Assembly (NCBI RefSeq): GCF_051131705.1
Contig: NZ_CP180316.1
Span: 2,418,001 to 2,482,000, forward strand
Reading direction: 5' to 3'
Origin: Arthrobacter_M sp030063245
GTDB lineage: Bacteria; Actinomycetota; Actinomycetes; Actinomycetales; Micrococcaceae
DNA: 64,000 nucleotides
Part shown: positions 26,585 through 34,712 of the stretch, piece by piece
How positions within the stretch are numbered: the stretch's first letter is position 1
How the letters are laid out: every line of letters begins with the position of its first letter
The notes under the pieces: generated by a model
Told to the model about the DNA's origin: nothing
The model's database searches: none
The model's input: only the letters and a program-made list of their open reading frames with translations
Translations under genes and position numbers: made by a program

Positions 26585-26793
26585 GCACCGGTCATGACCG
26601 CGTCGTTACTCAAGTCAGCATACAATTTGCCGAAGACCTCCAGCTGCGTGGCCGACACAGTGTCCCCACTAACAGCGTCCTGCGCCAGCCGTCGACGTAG
26701 ATACTCGGTGCGCGAAAGGCCCATTCGCGTCGCTCTTATGTCGATGGCAGCCAGTACTGGCCCTGGGACATCCCGGATCAAAATATCGCTCAT
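26575..26793 (-). CDS. vapB: VapB-type antitoxin
   Basis: A 72-residue antitoxin. MSDILIRDVPGPVLAAIDIR, then RMGLSRTEYLRRRLAQDAV forms a ribbon-helix-helix (FitA-like) DNA-binding domain; the C-terminal part would bind the PIN toxin. A GGGAGGT Shine-Dalgarno lies just upstream of ATG 26793. VapB with VapC normally represses its own promoter. Confidence 0.88.
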   Translation of the reverse strand: MSDILIRDVPGPVLAAIDIRATRMGLSRTEYLRRRLAQDAVSGDTVSATQLEVFGKLYADLSNDAVMTGAWD

Positions 26794-27014
26794 ATGCACC
26801 TCCCTGGTATCCCACGATATCGTACGGAAGAGCGGATGCGGAGGGACATTTCCCCGGTAGTTCTACACCTCGAGAAGAAGTGTGCCGCCAGCGATACGCT
26901 AACCAGCAAGACGCATAGAACGGTGTTGAAATCCCGGGCCTTGCAACCGCGGATCTCTTTCTGGCCCTGCTGGGCGCCGTTCCTAAACTCCTGCACCCAG
27001 CGGTTCTGCTAATC

Positions 27015-27784
27015 TCAGCGGAAGAATTCCAACAGCGTCGGCGCCACCGTCTCCGGCGCCACCGCATGCTCCTGCCCTTCGATGACGTCCTGCCTCCCGT
27101 TCTGGACCGCCATCGCCACTGCCGACGCAGAAGCCTGAGCCCATGCAGCGCTCGCACCGCCGTACAACGCCAAAGTCGGTGCGGAAATGCGGCCCAGCCG
27201 CTGCACGGGAACAATATTGTCCCCGGTGAGCGTCAGATCGTAGGGCAGGGTCCGCGCCAGAGCCACCAGCGACGGCCACCAAGGCGATTGCTTCATTCCC
27301 GCATCGAAGTCGGCACCCGTGTGCCGGATGAATTCCTCCACCGCCAGATCCGGATGTCCCTCGTCCACCAGCGCCTGCACCTTGTCAACAAAAACCTGCC
27401 AGAGCACGTCTCCTCCCGGGGTCGTGAGATAGGGCGCTCATACGCGGCCAGCCTGCTGATCCCCACCCCGGCGGCGGCCGCCTCAAGAGCCAGGATGCCG
27501 CCGGACGAATGGCCGTACACCCCCGCAGACCCGCCAACGGCTGCCACCAGTGCGCTGAAATCCTCGACCTCACGCTCGACGGCGTACGGCGGCGTATCCG
27601 TACTCTCGCCGCGGCCGCGGCGGTCGTAGGTGACGACAGTGAAATCTTCCACGAGCAGCGGCACCAGGCCCCCGGGCGACTTACGGGTGTTCAGCGCCCC
27701 GCCGACCAGAATGAGCGGGGGGCCGCTCCCGGCTGTCTCGTAGGCAATAGTTGTCCCGTCAGTGGATTGGACCTTTTCGACCAT
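27015..27784 (-). pseudogene. Alpha/beta hydrolase, frameshifted
   Basis: The N-terminal frame reads MVEKVQSTDGTTIAYETAGS, LILVGGALN (oxyanion strand), YDRRGRGEST and VYGHSSGGILALEA (nucleophile elbow G-H-S-S-G). Near 27400 the frame shifts and the C-terminal half continues LWQVFVDKVQALVDEGHPDL, then APTLALYGGASAAW and GQEHAVAPETVAPTLLEFFR, with the catalytic His in QEHAV. Joined, it is a full enzyme of about 256 residues. A single base change separates it from being functional, so a sequence error should be excluded. Confidence 0.8.
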
Positions 27785-27870
27785 GAAGTTCTCCAGTGTG
27801 ATTGGCGCGGCCTGGCACTGCGACCTGGCCAATCCACTTTTACCCGCAAGTGGCCGGATCTTCAAGGGGT

Positions 27871-27949
27871 ACCAGGAAATTCTTAACGTCCGCGGCCAGG
27901 CCCACGGCGTGAACTTTTTCAGCCCGCGCTGGAACGTGTAGCCGATGTC
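27871..27949 (-). pseudogene. nrdF fragment (partial duplicate)
   Basis: The minus-strand text IGYTFQRGLKK is followed, after a jump, by VHAVGLAADVKNFL. These match two separate blocks of the intact nrdF gene 1.5 kb away (IGYKFQRGLEK and YDAVGLAEDVKKFL), with the 30-odd residues between them missing. DNA identity is visible over AGCCCGCGCTGGAAC and CGGCCAGGCCCAC. It is a scar of a second nrdF copy. Confidence 0.65.
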
Positions 27950-28014
27950 TTAGGAGTGCACGACCTGATAGCCAAGAAGCCCTGCGGCTATGGCGCACCC
28001 CAACGTCCACGCCA

Positions 28015-28180
28015 GTGCCGGGTTTGAGCGCGATGGCGCCGGGGTCGCCGACTTCACCGGAATGCTGGATCTCTCGTCGTGGCCGGCCGGGAGGAGGGTC
28101 ATTGTCCGCAGGGGAGTCCCGCACGTTGGGGCGCAGCTGCCGATCACCGACATCGACGGGCACCGCTATGCCGCGGGTCC
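28015..28180 (+). pseudogene. IS1380-family transposase remnant
   Basis: The text GFERDGAGVADFTGMLDLSS, WPAGRRVIVRRGVPHVGAQL and PITDIDGHRY resembles the IS1380 block ...LDLSxWPxGxRVIVRxExPHPGAQL-TDxDGHR. Flanks on either side do not continue the transposase. No terminal repeats are visible. Confidence 0.55.
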
Positions 28181-28267
28181 CGCAGAGGCTTCCCCGCCCG
28201 GATTGAGTTTGCTTGTGCCGAGCGGGGGGAGATGGCCACATTATTGGTCCGTAAGAAAAGCGTCGGG

Positions 28268-28603
28268 TCACTTCGTCTGGTTCGGATGGCGGGTGTGCAC
28301 TTGCTCCAGCACCACCGTTCGGCCCGAAACGTAATACCAGATTCGAGCCCCACCGGACAGCTCGTATTGCCAGCGCTCTCGAACGCCGCCATCGTGCGTG
28401 AACGTCGCGAGCTTCCCCTTGAGCGGGTGCATAGTCGGCGTGACCTCGTTCGGATCACGCGCGAGAGCGTCCCACGCTGCCGTCAACACATTACGCTGCA
28501 CGGCCAGAAGGTCACCCCAACCGCGCTCGGCTTCGCAGGTTCCAAATTGAATCGCGTACTCCGTCGATTTGACGGGCCGCTCGACGCGTTTTCCCTTCGG
28601 CAT
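28268..28603 (-). CDS. RelE-like toxin of a toxin-antitoxin pair
   Basis: A 111-residue basic protein: KSTEYAIQFGTCEAERGWGD, MHPLKGKLATFTHDGGVRER, WQYELSGGARIWYYVSGRTV, VLEQVHTRHPNQTK. The compact beta-sheet C-terminus ending VHTxHPNQTK is a recognised RelE/ParE-like pattern in Actinobacteria. The start lies three bases after the stop of the preceding gene, as in type II modules. Its target would be translating mRNA if it behaves as RelE; this is inference. Confidence 0.78.
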   Translation of the reverse strand: MPKGKRVERPVKSTEYAIQFGTCEAERGWGDLLAVQRNVLTAAWDALARDPNEVTPTMHPLKGKLATFTHDGGVRERWQYELSGGARIWYYVSGRTVVLEQVHTRHPNQTK

Positions 28604-28606
28604 GAG

Positions 28607-29062
28607 TTAAGGACGAGAGATCGGGACCGGCTGGTCAAACCACGTCAGTTCGCTCGAGTGGAGCCCTTCGGCGATCGCTGTGGCCGTGGAGCGCCACATG
28701 GCCATCTCCGTTATTGCAAGGTGGGCTCTACCGGTAGAGAATGATGCGCGGGCCGACCGAAGTAGATCGCGTGCACAAACTTCGCGATCCTGAGCGTCGA
28801 GGGCCAGCATCCAATCGAATCGGTCAGCGAACCGGTCGCCGAGCGAGCGGCCGGCATCGTCGACGGTAATGGCGATGATCTGAGCTGCAAGCTCGAGGAG
28901 TCGGTCGCGCGCATCATTTTCCTTGACCGACATGAGCACAAGGGCATCACCGTCGCGCCGAGTCACCTCGATCGGCGACTCTTCAGCAGCGCTGAACAGC
29001 GGCGCAGGCTGCCGGGAGAGTTCTGACGACTGGAAGACGCGGCGGGGAAGGATGGTGGACAT
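28607..29062 (-). CDS. Large Phd/YefM-like antitoxin
   Basis: A 151-residue protein with an N-terminal part like Phd/YefM antitoxins: MSTILPRRVFQSSELSRQPA, SPIEVTRRDGDALVLMS. A longer helical C-terminus follows (ARDRLLELAAQIIAITVDDA, RFDWMLALDAQDREVCARDL, TGRAHLAITEMAMWRSTATA). Ordinary Phd antitoxins have about 80 residues, so the second half is an extension. It is directly upstream of, and coupled to, the RelE-like toxin gene. Confidence 0.75.
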   Translation of the reverse strand: MSTILPRRVFQSSELSRQPAPLFSAAEESPIEVTRRDGDALVLMSVKENDARDRLLELAAQIIAITVDDAGRSLGDRFADRFDWMLALDAQDREVCARDLLRSARASFSTGRAHLAITEMAMWRSTATAIAEGLHSSELTWFDQPVPISRP

Positions 29063-29165
29063 ACTGACATTTTACTTCAGACTATGTTCTGAGTTCCAGC
29101 CCCTAATGTTCTGCTGCACGAGGGTTATTGCTCCCCCACCGCGCCCCATCAACGGCACAGCGCAC

Positions 29166-30140
29166 TTAGAAGTCCCAGTCGTCGTCCTCGGTGTTCACTG
29201 CCTTGCCGATCACGTAGGAGGATCCGGACCCGGAGAAGAAGTCGTGGTTCTCGTCCGCATTCGGGGACAGCGCGGAGAGGATCGCCGGGTTCACGTCGGT
29301 GACAGCGGCCGGGAACATGGCCTCGTAACCCAGGTTCATCAGCGCCTTATTGGCGTTGTAATGCAGGAACTTCTTGACGTCCTCGGCCAGGCCCACCGCG
29401 TCATACAGATCGTGCGTGTAGTGGACTTCGTTTTCGTACAGCTCGTACATCAGCTCGAACGTGTAATCCTTGAGCTCCTGACGCTTCTCCGCGGAGACCT
29501 TCTCCAGCCCGCGCTGGAACTTGTAGCCGATGTAGTACCCGTGCACGGCCTCGTCGCGGATGATCAGCCGGATCATGTCCGCGGTGTTGGTCAGCTTGGC
29601 CCGGGAGGACCAGTACATCGGCAGGTAGAAGCCGGAGTAGAACAAAAAGGATTCCAGCAGGGTGCTGGCCACCTTGCGTTTGAGCGGGTCATCTCCTGCG
29701 TAGTAATCCATGACGATGTGAGCCTTCTTCTGCAGGTACTCATTCTCGGTGGACCAACGGAAGGCGTCGTCAATTTCTTTGGTGGAGCAGAGCGTGGAGA
29801 AGATGGACGAATAGCTCTTGGCGTGTACGGATTCCATGAACGCGATGTTCGTGTAGACGGCTTCCTCGTGCGGGGTGATCGCATCCGGAATCAGGCTGAC
29901 TGCGCCCACTGTGCCCTGGATGGTGTCCAGCAGGGTCAGCCCGGTGAACACGCGCATGGTGAGCTGCTGCTCGTCCGGCGTCAGGGTGGCCCAGGACTGG
30001 ATGTCGTTGGACAGCGGCACCTTCTCCGGCAGCCAGAAGTTGTTGGTCAGGCGGTTCCAGACTTCAACGTCCTTATCGTCCTGAATCCGGTTCCAGTTGA
30101 TCGCCTCAACATGGCTGAGCAGCTTGAGCTTGTCCGTCAT
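29166..30140 (-). CDS. nrdF: Ribonucleotide reductase class Ib beta subunit
   Basis: A 324-residue NrdF that carries the dimanganese/diiron tyrosyl radical. The acidic and His ligands lie in WATLTPDEQQLTMRVFTGLT, EAVYTNIAFMESVHAKSYSS, ESFLFYSGFYLPMYWSSRAK and RDEAVHGYYIGYKFQ. The acidic C-terminus ending SYVIGKAVNTEDDDWDF docks onto NrdE. The length is normal. It is the last gene of nrdHIEF, 109 bases after nrdE, with a GC hairpin in between. Confidence 0.97.
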   Translation of the reverse strand: MTDKLKLLSHVEAINWNRIQDDKDVEVWNRLTNNFWLPEKVPLSNDIQSWATLTPDEQQLTMRVFTGLTLLDTIQGTVGAVSLIPDAITPHEEAVYTNIAFMESVHAKSYSSIFSTLCSTKEIDDAFRWSTENEYLQKKAHIVMDYYAGDDPLKRKVASTLLESFLFYSGFYLPMYWSSRAKLTNTADMIRLIIRDEAVHGYYIGYKFQRGLEKVSAEKRQELKDYTFELMYELYENEVHYTHDLYDAVGLAEDVKKFLHYNANKALMNLGYEAMFPAAVTDVNPAILSALSPNADENHDFFSGSGSSYVIGKAVNTEDDDWDF

Positions 30141-30180
30141 CGTTCCTTCTCTCTACAAACTTTTGGTTCATGCAAGGAGG

Positions 30181-30213
30181 ACGACGACGGCAGTCAGGTG
30201 CCGCCGTCGTCGT
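30181..30213. terminator. GC hairpin between nrdE and nrdF
   Basis: ACGACGACGGC (30181-30191) pairs with GCCGTCGTCGT (30203-30213) around an 11-base loop. There is no T-run on either side. In an operon this may act as a partial terminator or an mRNA stability element that sets the nrdE to nrdF ratio. Confidence 0.55.
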
Positions 30214-30249
30214 TCATCCCAGTGTTACTAAATCAACCTATATCGGCTG

Positions 30250-32448
30250 TCATAGGGCACATGAAACACAGCCCTCCACCTCAGTCCCTTCGAGGGCCAG
30301 CTGGCGCAGACGGATGTAGTAGATGGTCTTGATGCCCTTGCGCCAAGCGTAGATCTGCGCCTTATTGATGTCGCGGGTGGTGGCGGTGTCCTTGAAGAAC
30401 AACGTCAGCGACAGGCCCTGATCCACGTGCTGGGTGGCGGCGGCGTAGGTATCGACGATCTTCTCATAGCCGAGTTCGTAGGCGTCCTGGTAGTACTCCA
30501 GGTTGTCGTTGGTCAGGTAAGGAGCCGGGTAGTAGACGCGGCCGATCTTGCCTTCCTTGCGGATCTCGATCTTGGAGGCCACCGGGTGGATCGAGGAGGT
30601 GGAGTTGTTGATGTAGCTGATCGACCCGGTGGGCGGGACGGCCTGCAGGTTCTGGTTGAAGATGCCGTGCGCCATCACGGAGGCCTTCAGCTCGCGCCAG
30701 TCATCCTGGGTGGGGATGTGGGTGCCGTCGAAGAGTTCGGCCACGCGGGCCGTCTTCGGCACCCATTCCTCGTTGACGTATTTGTCGAAGAATTCCCCGG
30801 AGGCGTACTTGGACCTCTCGAAGCCGCCGAAGGTCTCGCCGGTTTCGATGGCCAGCAGGTTGGAGGCGCGGATGGCGTGGTAGACCACGGTGTAGAAGTA
30901 GATGTTGGTGAAGTCCAGGCCTTCTGCGGAGCCGTAGTGCACGCGCTCCCGGGCCAGGTAGCCGTGCAGGTTCATCTGGCCCAGGCCGATGGCGTGGGAC
31001 TGCTCGTTGCCCTTGGCGATGGACGGCACGGAGGTGATGTTGGACATTACGGACACGGCGGACAGGGCCCGAATGGAGGTTTCGATGGTGCTGCCGAAGT
31101 CCGGGGAGTCCATGGTTTTGGCGATGTTCAGCGAGCCGAGGTTGCAGGAGATGTCCTTGCCGGTCTCGGCGTAGGAGAGGTCATCGTTGTAAACCGTGGG
31201 AGCGGAGACCTGCAGGATCTCGGAGCAGAGGTTGCTCATGATGATCTTGCCGTCGATCGGGTTGGCCCGGTTCACCGTGTCCTCGAACATGATGTACGGG
31301 TATCCGGACTCGAACTGGATCTCGGCGAGGGTCTGGAAGAATTCGCGGGCCTTGATCTTGGTCTTCTTGATCCGGGCGTCATCGACCATTTCGTAGTACT
31401 TCTCGGTGACGTTAATGTCGGAGAAGGGCATGCCGTAGACGTTTTCGACGTCGTACGGGGAGAACAGGTACATGTCCTCGTCGCGCTTGGCCAGCTCGAA
31501 GGTGATATCCGGGACCACCACACCCAGGGAGAGCGTCTTGATCCGGATCTTCTCATCGGCGTTCTCGCGCTTGGTGTCCAAGAAACGGTTAATGTCCGGG
31601 TGGTGGGCGTGCAGGTAGACCGCACCGGCACCCTGCCGGGCGCCCAGCTGGTTGGCGTAGGAGAAGCTGTCCTCGAGCAGCTTCATCACGGGGATAACGC
31701 CGGAGGACTGGTTCTCGATCTGCTTGATCGGTGCGCCCACCTCGCGGATGTTGGTCAGCGCGAAGGCCACGCCGCCGCCGCGCTTAGACAGCTGCAGGGC
31801 GGAGTTGATGGACCTGCCGATCGACTCCATGTTGTCTTCGATGCGCAGCAGGAAGCAGGAGACCAGCTCGCCGCGCTGGGCCTTGCCGGCGTTGAGGAAG
31901 GTCGGGGTGGCGGGCTGGAACCGGCCTTCGATGATCTCGTCCATCAGCTTGGTGGCCAGCTCTTCGTCGCCGCGGGCCAGGTGCAGGGCAACCATGCAGA
32001 CCCGGTCCTCGTAGCGCTCCAGGAACCGCTTGCCGTCGAAGGTTTTGAGCGTATAGGAGGTGTAGAACTTGAAGGCGCCGAGAAACGTCTCGAAGCGGAA
32101 CTTCTTTTTGTAGGCGCGCTGATACAGCTCGCGGATGAAGTTCATCGTGTACTGGTCAAGCGTCTCGCGCTCGTAGTACTCGTTCTTGACCAGGTAATCC
32201 AGCTTCTCCTCCAGGTCGTGGAAGAACACGGTGTTGTTGTTCACGTGCTGCAGGAAGTACTGGTGGGCCGCCTCGCGGTCCGCGTCAAACTGGATCTCGC
32301 CGTTGGGACCATACAGGTTCAGCATGGCGTTGAGCTCGTGATAGCCGAGCCCCTTATAGGCGGCCGGCATGCCCGCGTCCTTGGTGGCCGTGTCCTTGGT
32401 TCCCGTGTGGGTGCCGGTTACGGCCGGTGCTGCAACAGTCGTGTCCAA
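30250..32448 (-). CDS. nrdE: Ribonucleotide reductase class Ib alpha subunit
   Basis: A 732-residue catalytic subunit that reduces ribonucleoside diphosphates. FQPATPTFLNAGKAQRGELV with SCFLL holds the first active-site Cys, SNLCSEILQV the radical Cys-Glu, and CNLGSLNIA the redox partner. The C-terminus EGCVSCAL has the swinging CxxC that accepts electrons from NrdH. The first 25 residues are a Thr/Ala-rich extension ahead of the usual YHELNAMLNLYG start. The gene overlaps nrdI by 31 bases. Confidence 0.97.
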   Translation of the reverse strand: MDTTVAAPAVTGTHTGTKDTATKDAGMPAAYKGLGYHELNAMLNLYGPNGEIQFDADREAAHQYFLQHVNNNTVFFHDLEEKLDYLVKNEYYERETLDQYTMNFIRELYQRAYKKKFRFETFLGAFKFYTSYTLKTFDGKRFLERYEDRVCMVALHLARGDEELATKLMDEIIEGRFQPATPTFLNAGKAQRGELVSCFLLRIEDNMESIGRSINSALQLSKRGGGVAFALTNIREVGAPIKQIENQSSGVIPVMKLLEDSFSYANQLGARQGAGAVYLHAHHPDINRFLDTKRENADEKIRIKTLSLGVVVPDITFELAKRDEDMYLFSPYDVENVYGMPFSDINVTEKYYEMVDDARIKKTKIKAREFFQTLAEIQFESGYPYIMFEDTVNRANPIDGKIIMSNLCSEILQVSAPTVYNDDLSYAETGKDISCNLGSLNIAKTMDSPDFGSTIETSIRALSAVSVMSNITSVPSIAKGNEQSHAIGLGQMNLHGYLARERVHYGSAEGLDFTNIYFYTVVYHAIRASNLLAIETGETFGGFERSKYASGEFFDKYVNEEWVPKTARVAELFDGTHIPTQDDWRELKASVMAHGIFNQNLQAVPPTGSISYINNSTSSIHPVASKIEIRKEGKIGRVYYPAPYLTNDNLEYYQDAYELGYEKIVDTYAAATQHVDQGLSLTLFFKDTATTRDINKAQIYAWRKGIKTIYYIRLRQLALEGTEVEGCVSCAL

Positions 32449-32927
32449 AACGTATCCAATCCTTGATTAACCCGGTCAACGTCCACGGACGTCCCCATGA
32501 GCTCGAAGCGGTAAAGAAGCGGAACCCTGCATTTGGCGGCGATGACATCGCCGGCAAGGCAGTAGGTTTCGCCGAAGTTTGTGTTCCCGGCGCCGATCAC
32601 GCCGCGGATGAGTGCCCGGTTCTGCCCGACATTCAAAAACTTAATGACCTGCTTGGGCACCGCCCCGTGACCTGTTTCGCCGCCGTAAGTGGGCAAAATC
32701 AGCACAAAGGGCTTCAGCGCAAGCAACGTCTCTTCGGAAGTGTAGAGCGGAAGCCGGGCCGAATCCACGTCGAGCTTCCGGACAAACCTGTGCGTGTTAT
32801 CCGAGACGGACGAAAAGTAGATGACGTTGCTGGCGGTGCTGCCCGCGCCGGCTGAGGCGGACGACGGCGGCGCCGTCAGTTCCGCCGTCGTCGAACGCTT
32901 TGTCTGTGCTAGTGCCAGAGCCTGCAT
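32418..32927 (-). CDS. nrdI: NrdI flavodoxin-like activator
   Basis: A 169-residue flavodoxin-like protein that supplies oxidant for assembly of the NrdF Mn cofactor. NVIYFSSVSDNTHRFVRKLD is the phosphate loop (SSxSxNTxRFV), LILPTYGGETGHGAVPKQVI the second FMN loop, and GVIGAGNTNFGETYCLAGDV the third. ATG 32927 starts MQALALAQTK, followed by a 35-residue Ser/Ala-rich tail before the core, longer than usual. It overlaps nrdE and follows nrdH. Confidence 0.95.
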   Translation of the reverse strand: MQALALAQTKRSTTAELTAPPSSASAGAGSTASNVIYFSSVSDNTHRFVRKLDVDSARLPLYTSEETLLALKPFVLILPTYGGETGHGAVPKQVIKFLNVGQNRALIRGVIGAGNTNFGETYCLAGDVIAAKCRVPLLYRFELMGTSVDVDRVNQGLDTFWTRLLQHRP

Positions 32928-33018
32928 TGCGCCGCCTCGTGCTCCATTGTTCCCCGGTCGTTGGTCCCGGCAGTCCATCCGCGCCGGGCGGCCCGTCCGG
33001 ACTGCCATCCGCAAAGTA

Positions 33019-33264
33019 TTAGGAGGCCACCGAAGCGGTCGCCAGCGCCAGCTCGGCGATCTTGTCCGGGCGGAAGCCGGACCAGTGGTCCTGATCGGTG
33101 ACCACGACAGGGGCCTGGAGGTAGCCCAGAGCACGAAGGCGCTCCAGTGCGTCCGGGTCCTGGGAGATATCGACGCTCTGGTAGGTGATTCCCTTTTTAT
33201 CCAATGCCCGGTAGGTGGCGTTGCACTGAACGCAGGCCGGCTTGGTGTAGACCGTAACGGTCAT
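33019..33264 (-). CDS. nrdH: Glutaredoxin-like protein NrdH
   Basis: An 81-residue thioredoxin-fold electron donor of class Ib ribonucleotide reductase. The active site is in VYTKPACVQCNATYRAL (CVQC) and the substrate loop in WSGFRPDKI, the NrdH signature. It is the first gene of nrdHIEF. AGGGGAC lies just upstream of the ATG. Confidence 0.95.
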   Translation of the reverse strand: MTVTVYTKPACVQCNATYRALDKKGITYQSVDISQDPDALERLRALGYLQAPVVVTDQDHWSGFRPDKIAELALATASVAS

Positions 33265-33482
33265 TTCCCTGTCCCCTTATTACTTGGCGGCACCTCTCGG
33301 TACCTGATGTAGCGGCCTGACCGTTTCCGGCAAACCCTCTGATGACGGGCCCAATCCGTCCGTTTCCACTGCCTGCCTGATGCAGTTCGCCGGCGGCAGC
33401 CGGTGCGGCGGTGAGGACTGAAGATCGGTCTCGCCAGCGTCCCGGTAGCTTAAACCCGGGGTGCTTGATTCTGTACTTCAAT

Positions 33483-33494
33483 ACTACATGTAGT
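33483..33494. promoter_or_regulatory. NrdR-box-like palindrome upstream of nrdH
   Basis: ACTACATGTAGT is a perfect 12-base palindrome about 220 bases upstream of nrdH. It resembles the centre of the NrdR box (acaCwAtATaTwGtgt), the site for the zinc/ATP-cone repressor of ribonucleotide reductase genes. A second box at an integral helical distance, usual for NrdR, is not clear to me. Confidence 0.5.
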
Positions 33495-33549
33495 GCGCGC
33501 CGCTGGAAGTGACCCCAACATGATGTATTACAAGTATGTCATTTTATGC

Positions 33550-33650
33550 ACCGGTAGTCCACAGGACCGGCCCGGAAAATCAGCGGAATCCCGCCGATAA
33601 AGGCCCCGCTATCCACAGCCTGTGGAGTAGTTAGCCACATAAATCCACGG
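33550..33650. promoter_or_regulatory. Cluster of DnaA-box-like sequences
   Basis: TAGTCCACA (33555-33563), CTATCCACA (33609-33617) and TTAGCCACA (33631-33639) each differ by one base from DnaA-box forms TTGTCCACA or TTATCCACA. TGTGGAGTA (33621-33629) is a weaker box on the other strand. They lie between the nrdH promoter region and the LysR gene. No AT-rich unwinding element or dnaA/dnaN gene is nearby, so this is not a replication origin. Confidence 0.4.
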
Positions 33651-33791
33651 GCGTGTTGCGCGGGTCGGCGTGTCGGGGGCGCCTTGAATGATGGGTAGCG
33701 ATGTCCTGCGTCAGCAGAACGCGGACGATTCACCCCGTCGGCGTGGTGTAGTCTTGCTGGCGCTGGCGACGCTCCGAGAAAGGGAACTCTT

Positions 33792-34712
33792 ATGGTCAAT
33801 CCGATTCACCTCCGGACTCTTCTCGAGGTCACGCGCCTGGGCTCGTTCGCCGCCGCGGCCGGACGGCTGGGGTACACCGCGTCGGCGGTATCGCAGCAGA
33901 TGTCGGCCCTGGAACGGGATACCGGCGTCATATTGTTTGAACGCTCCGCCCGGAGCGTCCTTCCCACCGAAGCCGCCATCGTCATGACCAGGCACGCGGC
34001 CAAGGTACTAACCGACATCGACGCGCTGCTGGCGGCTACCGCCCGAACGCATGCGACCACCACCCAGGAACTGCGGTTAGGCATCTTCCCTTCGCTGGCG
34101 AGTCACGTCCTGCCCAAGCTGCTGGCGGACCCTGCCTGGCACGATCTAGGCATCAACCTGAAGGTATCGGTGGCCGAGCCGGCGCAGACCATCGCCGGGC
34201 TGCGGACCGGGGGCGAACTCGATGTCGCGTTGATCTACCAGGTGGGCCAGGGCGGTCTCGCCTGGCCGCACACGGTCAACCGGCAATGGATCGGCGACGA
34301 CAACTTCCGCGTGGTGCTTCCCAAAGCCTGGGGAATCCGAACCGGGGCGGTCGTTGCCGCGGCGCAGCTTTCAGATATGCCCTGGATCATGCACCATCCG
34401 GGGACCAGCGACGCATCGGTGATCGAACGGCTCTTTGCCAGCTGCAATCTGTACCCCACGGTGGCGGTGTACAGCGACGACTTCAATGCCAGCCTTGAGC
34501 TCGCCGCGGCCGGTCTCGGTGCTGCGCTGGTGCCGGAGTTGGCCCTGCGTGAGCGGCCGCCGGGCATCGTTGTGCTGGATGTTCCGGAAATCCGGCTCGC
34601 CCGGAACATCTTTGCGCTGCTGATCAACGAGAAGCAGACCGCTCAGGTCGGGGTTTTCGTGGATCTGCTCTCCGGAATTTTGCACCGGCTGGGCCGCATA
34701 CCGCAGCATTAG
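33792..34712 (+). CDS. LysR-family transcriptional regulator
   Basis: A 306-residue regulator. The winged HTH is at the N-terminus (RTLLEVTRLGSFAAAAGRLG, YTASAVSQQMSALERDTGV, LFERSARSVLPTEAA) and a periplasmic-binding-like effector domain follows (ELRLGIFPSLASHVLPKLLA, then GELDVALIYQV and LAAAGLGAALVPELAL). It may control the convergent aldehyde dehydrogenase gene, whose 3' end overlaps its own by 89 bases; that link is inferred only from position. Confidence 0.92.
   Translation: MVNPIHLRTLLEVTRLGSFAAAAGRLGYTASAVSQQMSALERDTGVILFERSARSVLPTEAAIVMTRHAAKVLTDIDALLAATARTHATTTQELRLGIFPSLASHVLPKLLADPAWHDLGINLKVSVAEPAQTIAGLRTGGELDVALIYQVGQGGLAWPHTVNRQWIGDDNFRVVLPKAWGIRTGAVVAAAQLSDMPWIMHHPGTSDASVIERLFASCNLYPTVAVYSDDFNASLELAAAGLGAALVPELALRERPPGIVVLDVPEIRLARNIFALLINEKQTAQVGVFVDLLSGILHRLGRIPQH

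Noticed and set aside
26790..26996. 68-codon minus-strand frame upstream of vapB
   Set aside because: Overlaps the vapB promoter/start region, has no ribosome-binding site and no recognisable sequence.
30427..32466. 679-codon open frame on the plus strand
   Set aside because: It is exactly antisense to nrdE and its Val/Gly/Leu-rich text is the shadow of high-GC codon use; nrdE has full catalytic motifs.
33550..33650. Possible replication origin
   Set aside because: Boxes are few and imperfect, there is no AT-rich unwinding region, and dnaA/dnaN are absent.
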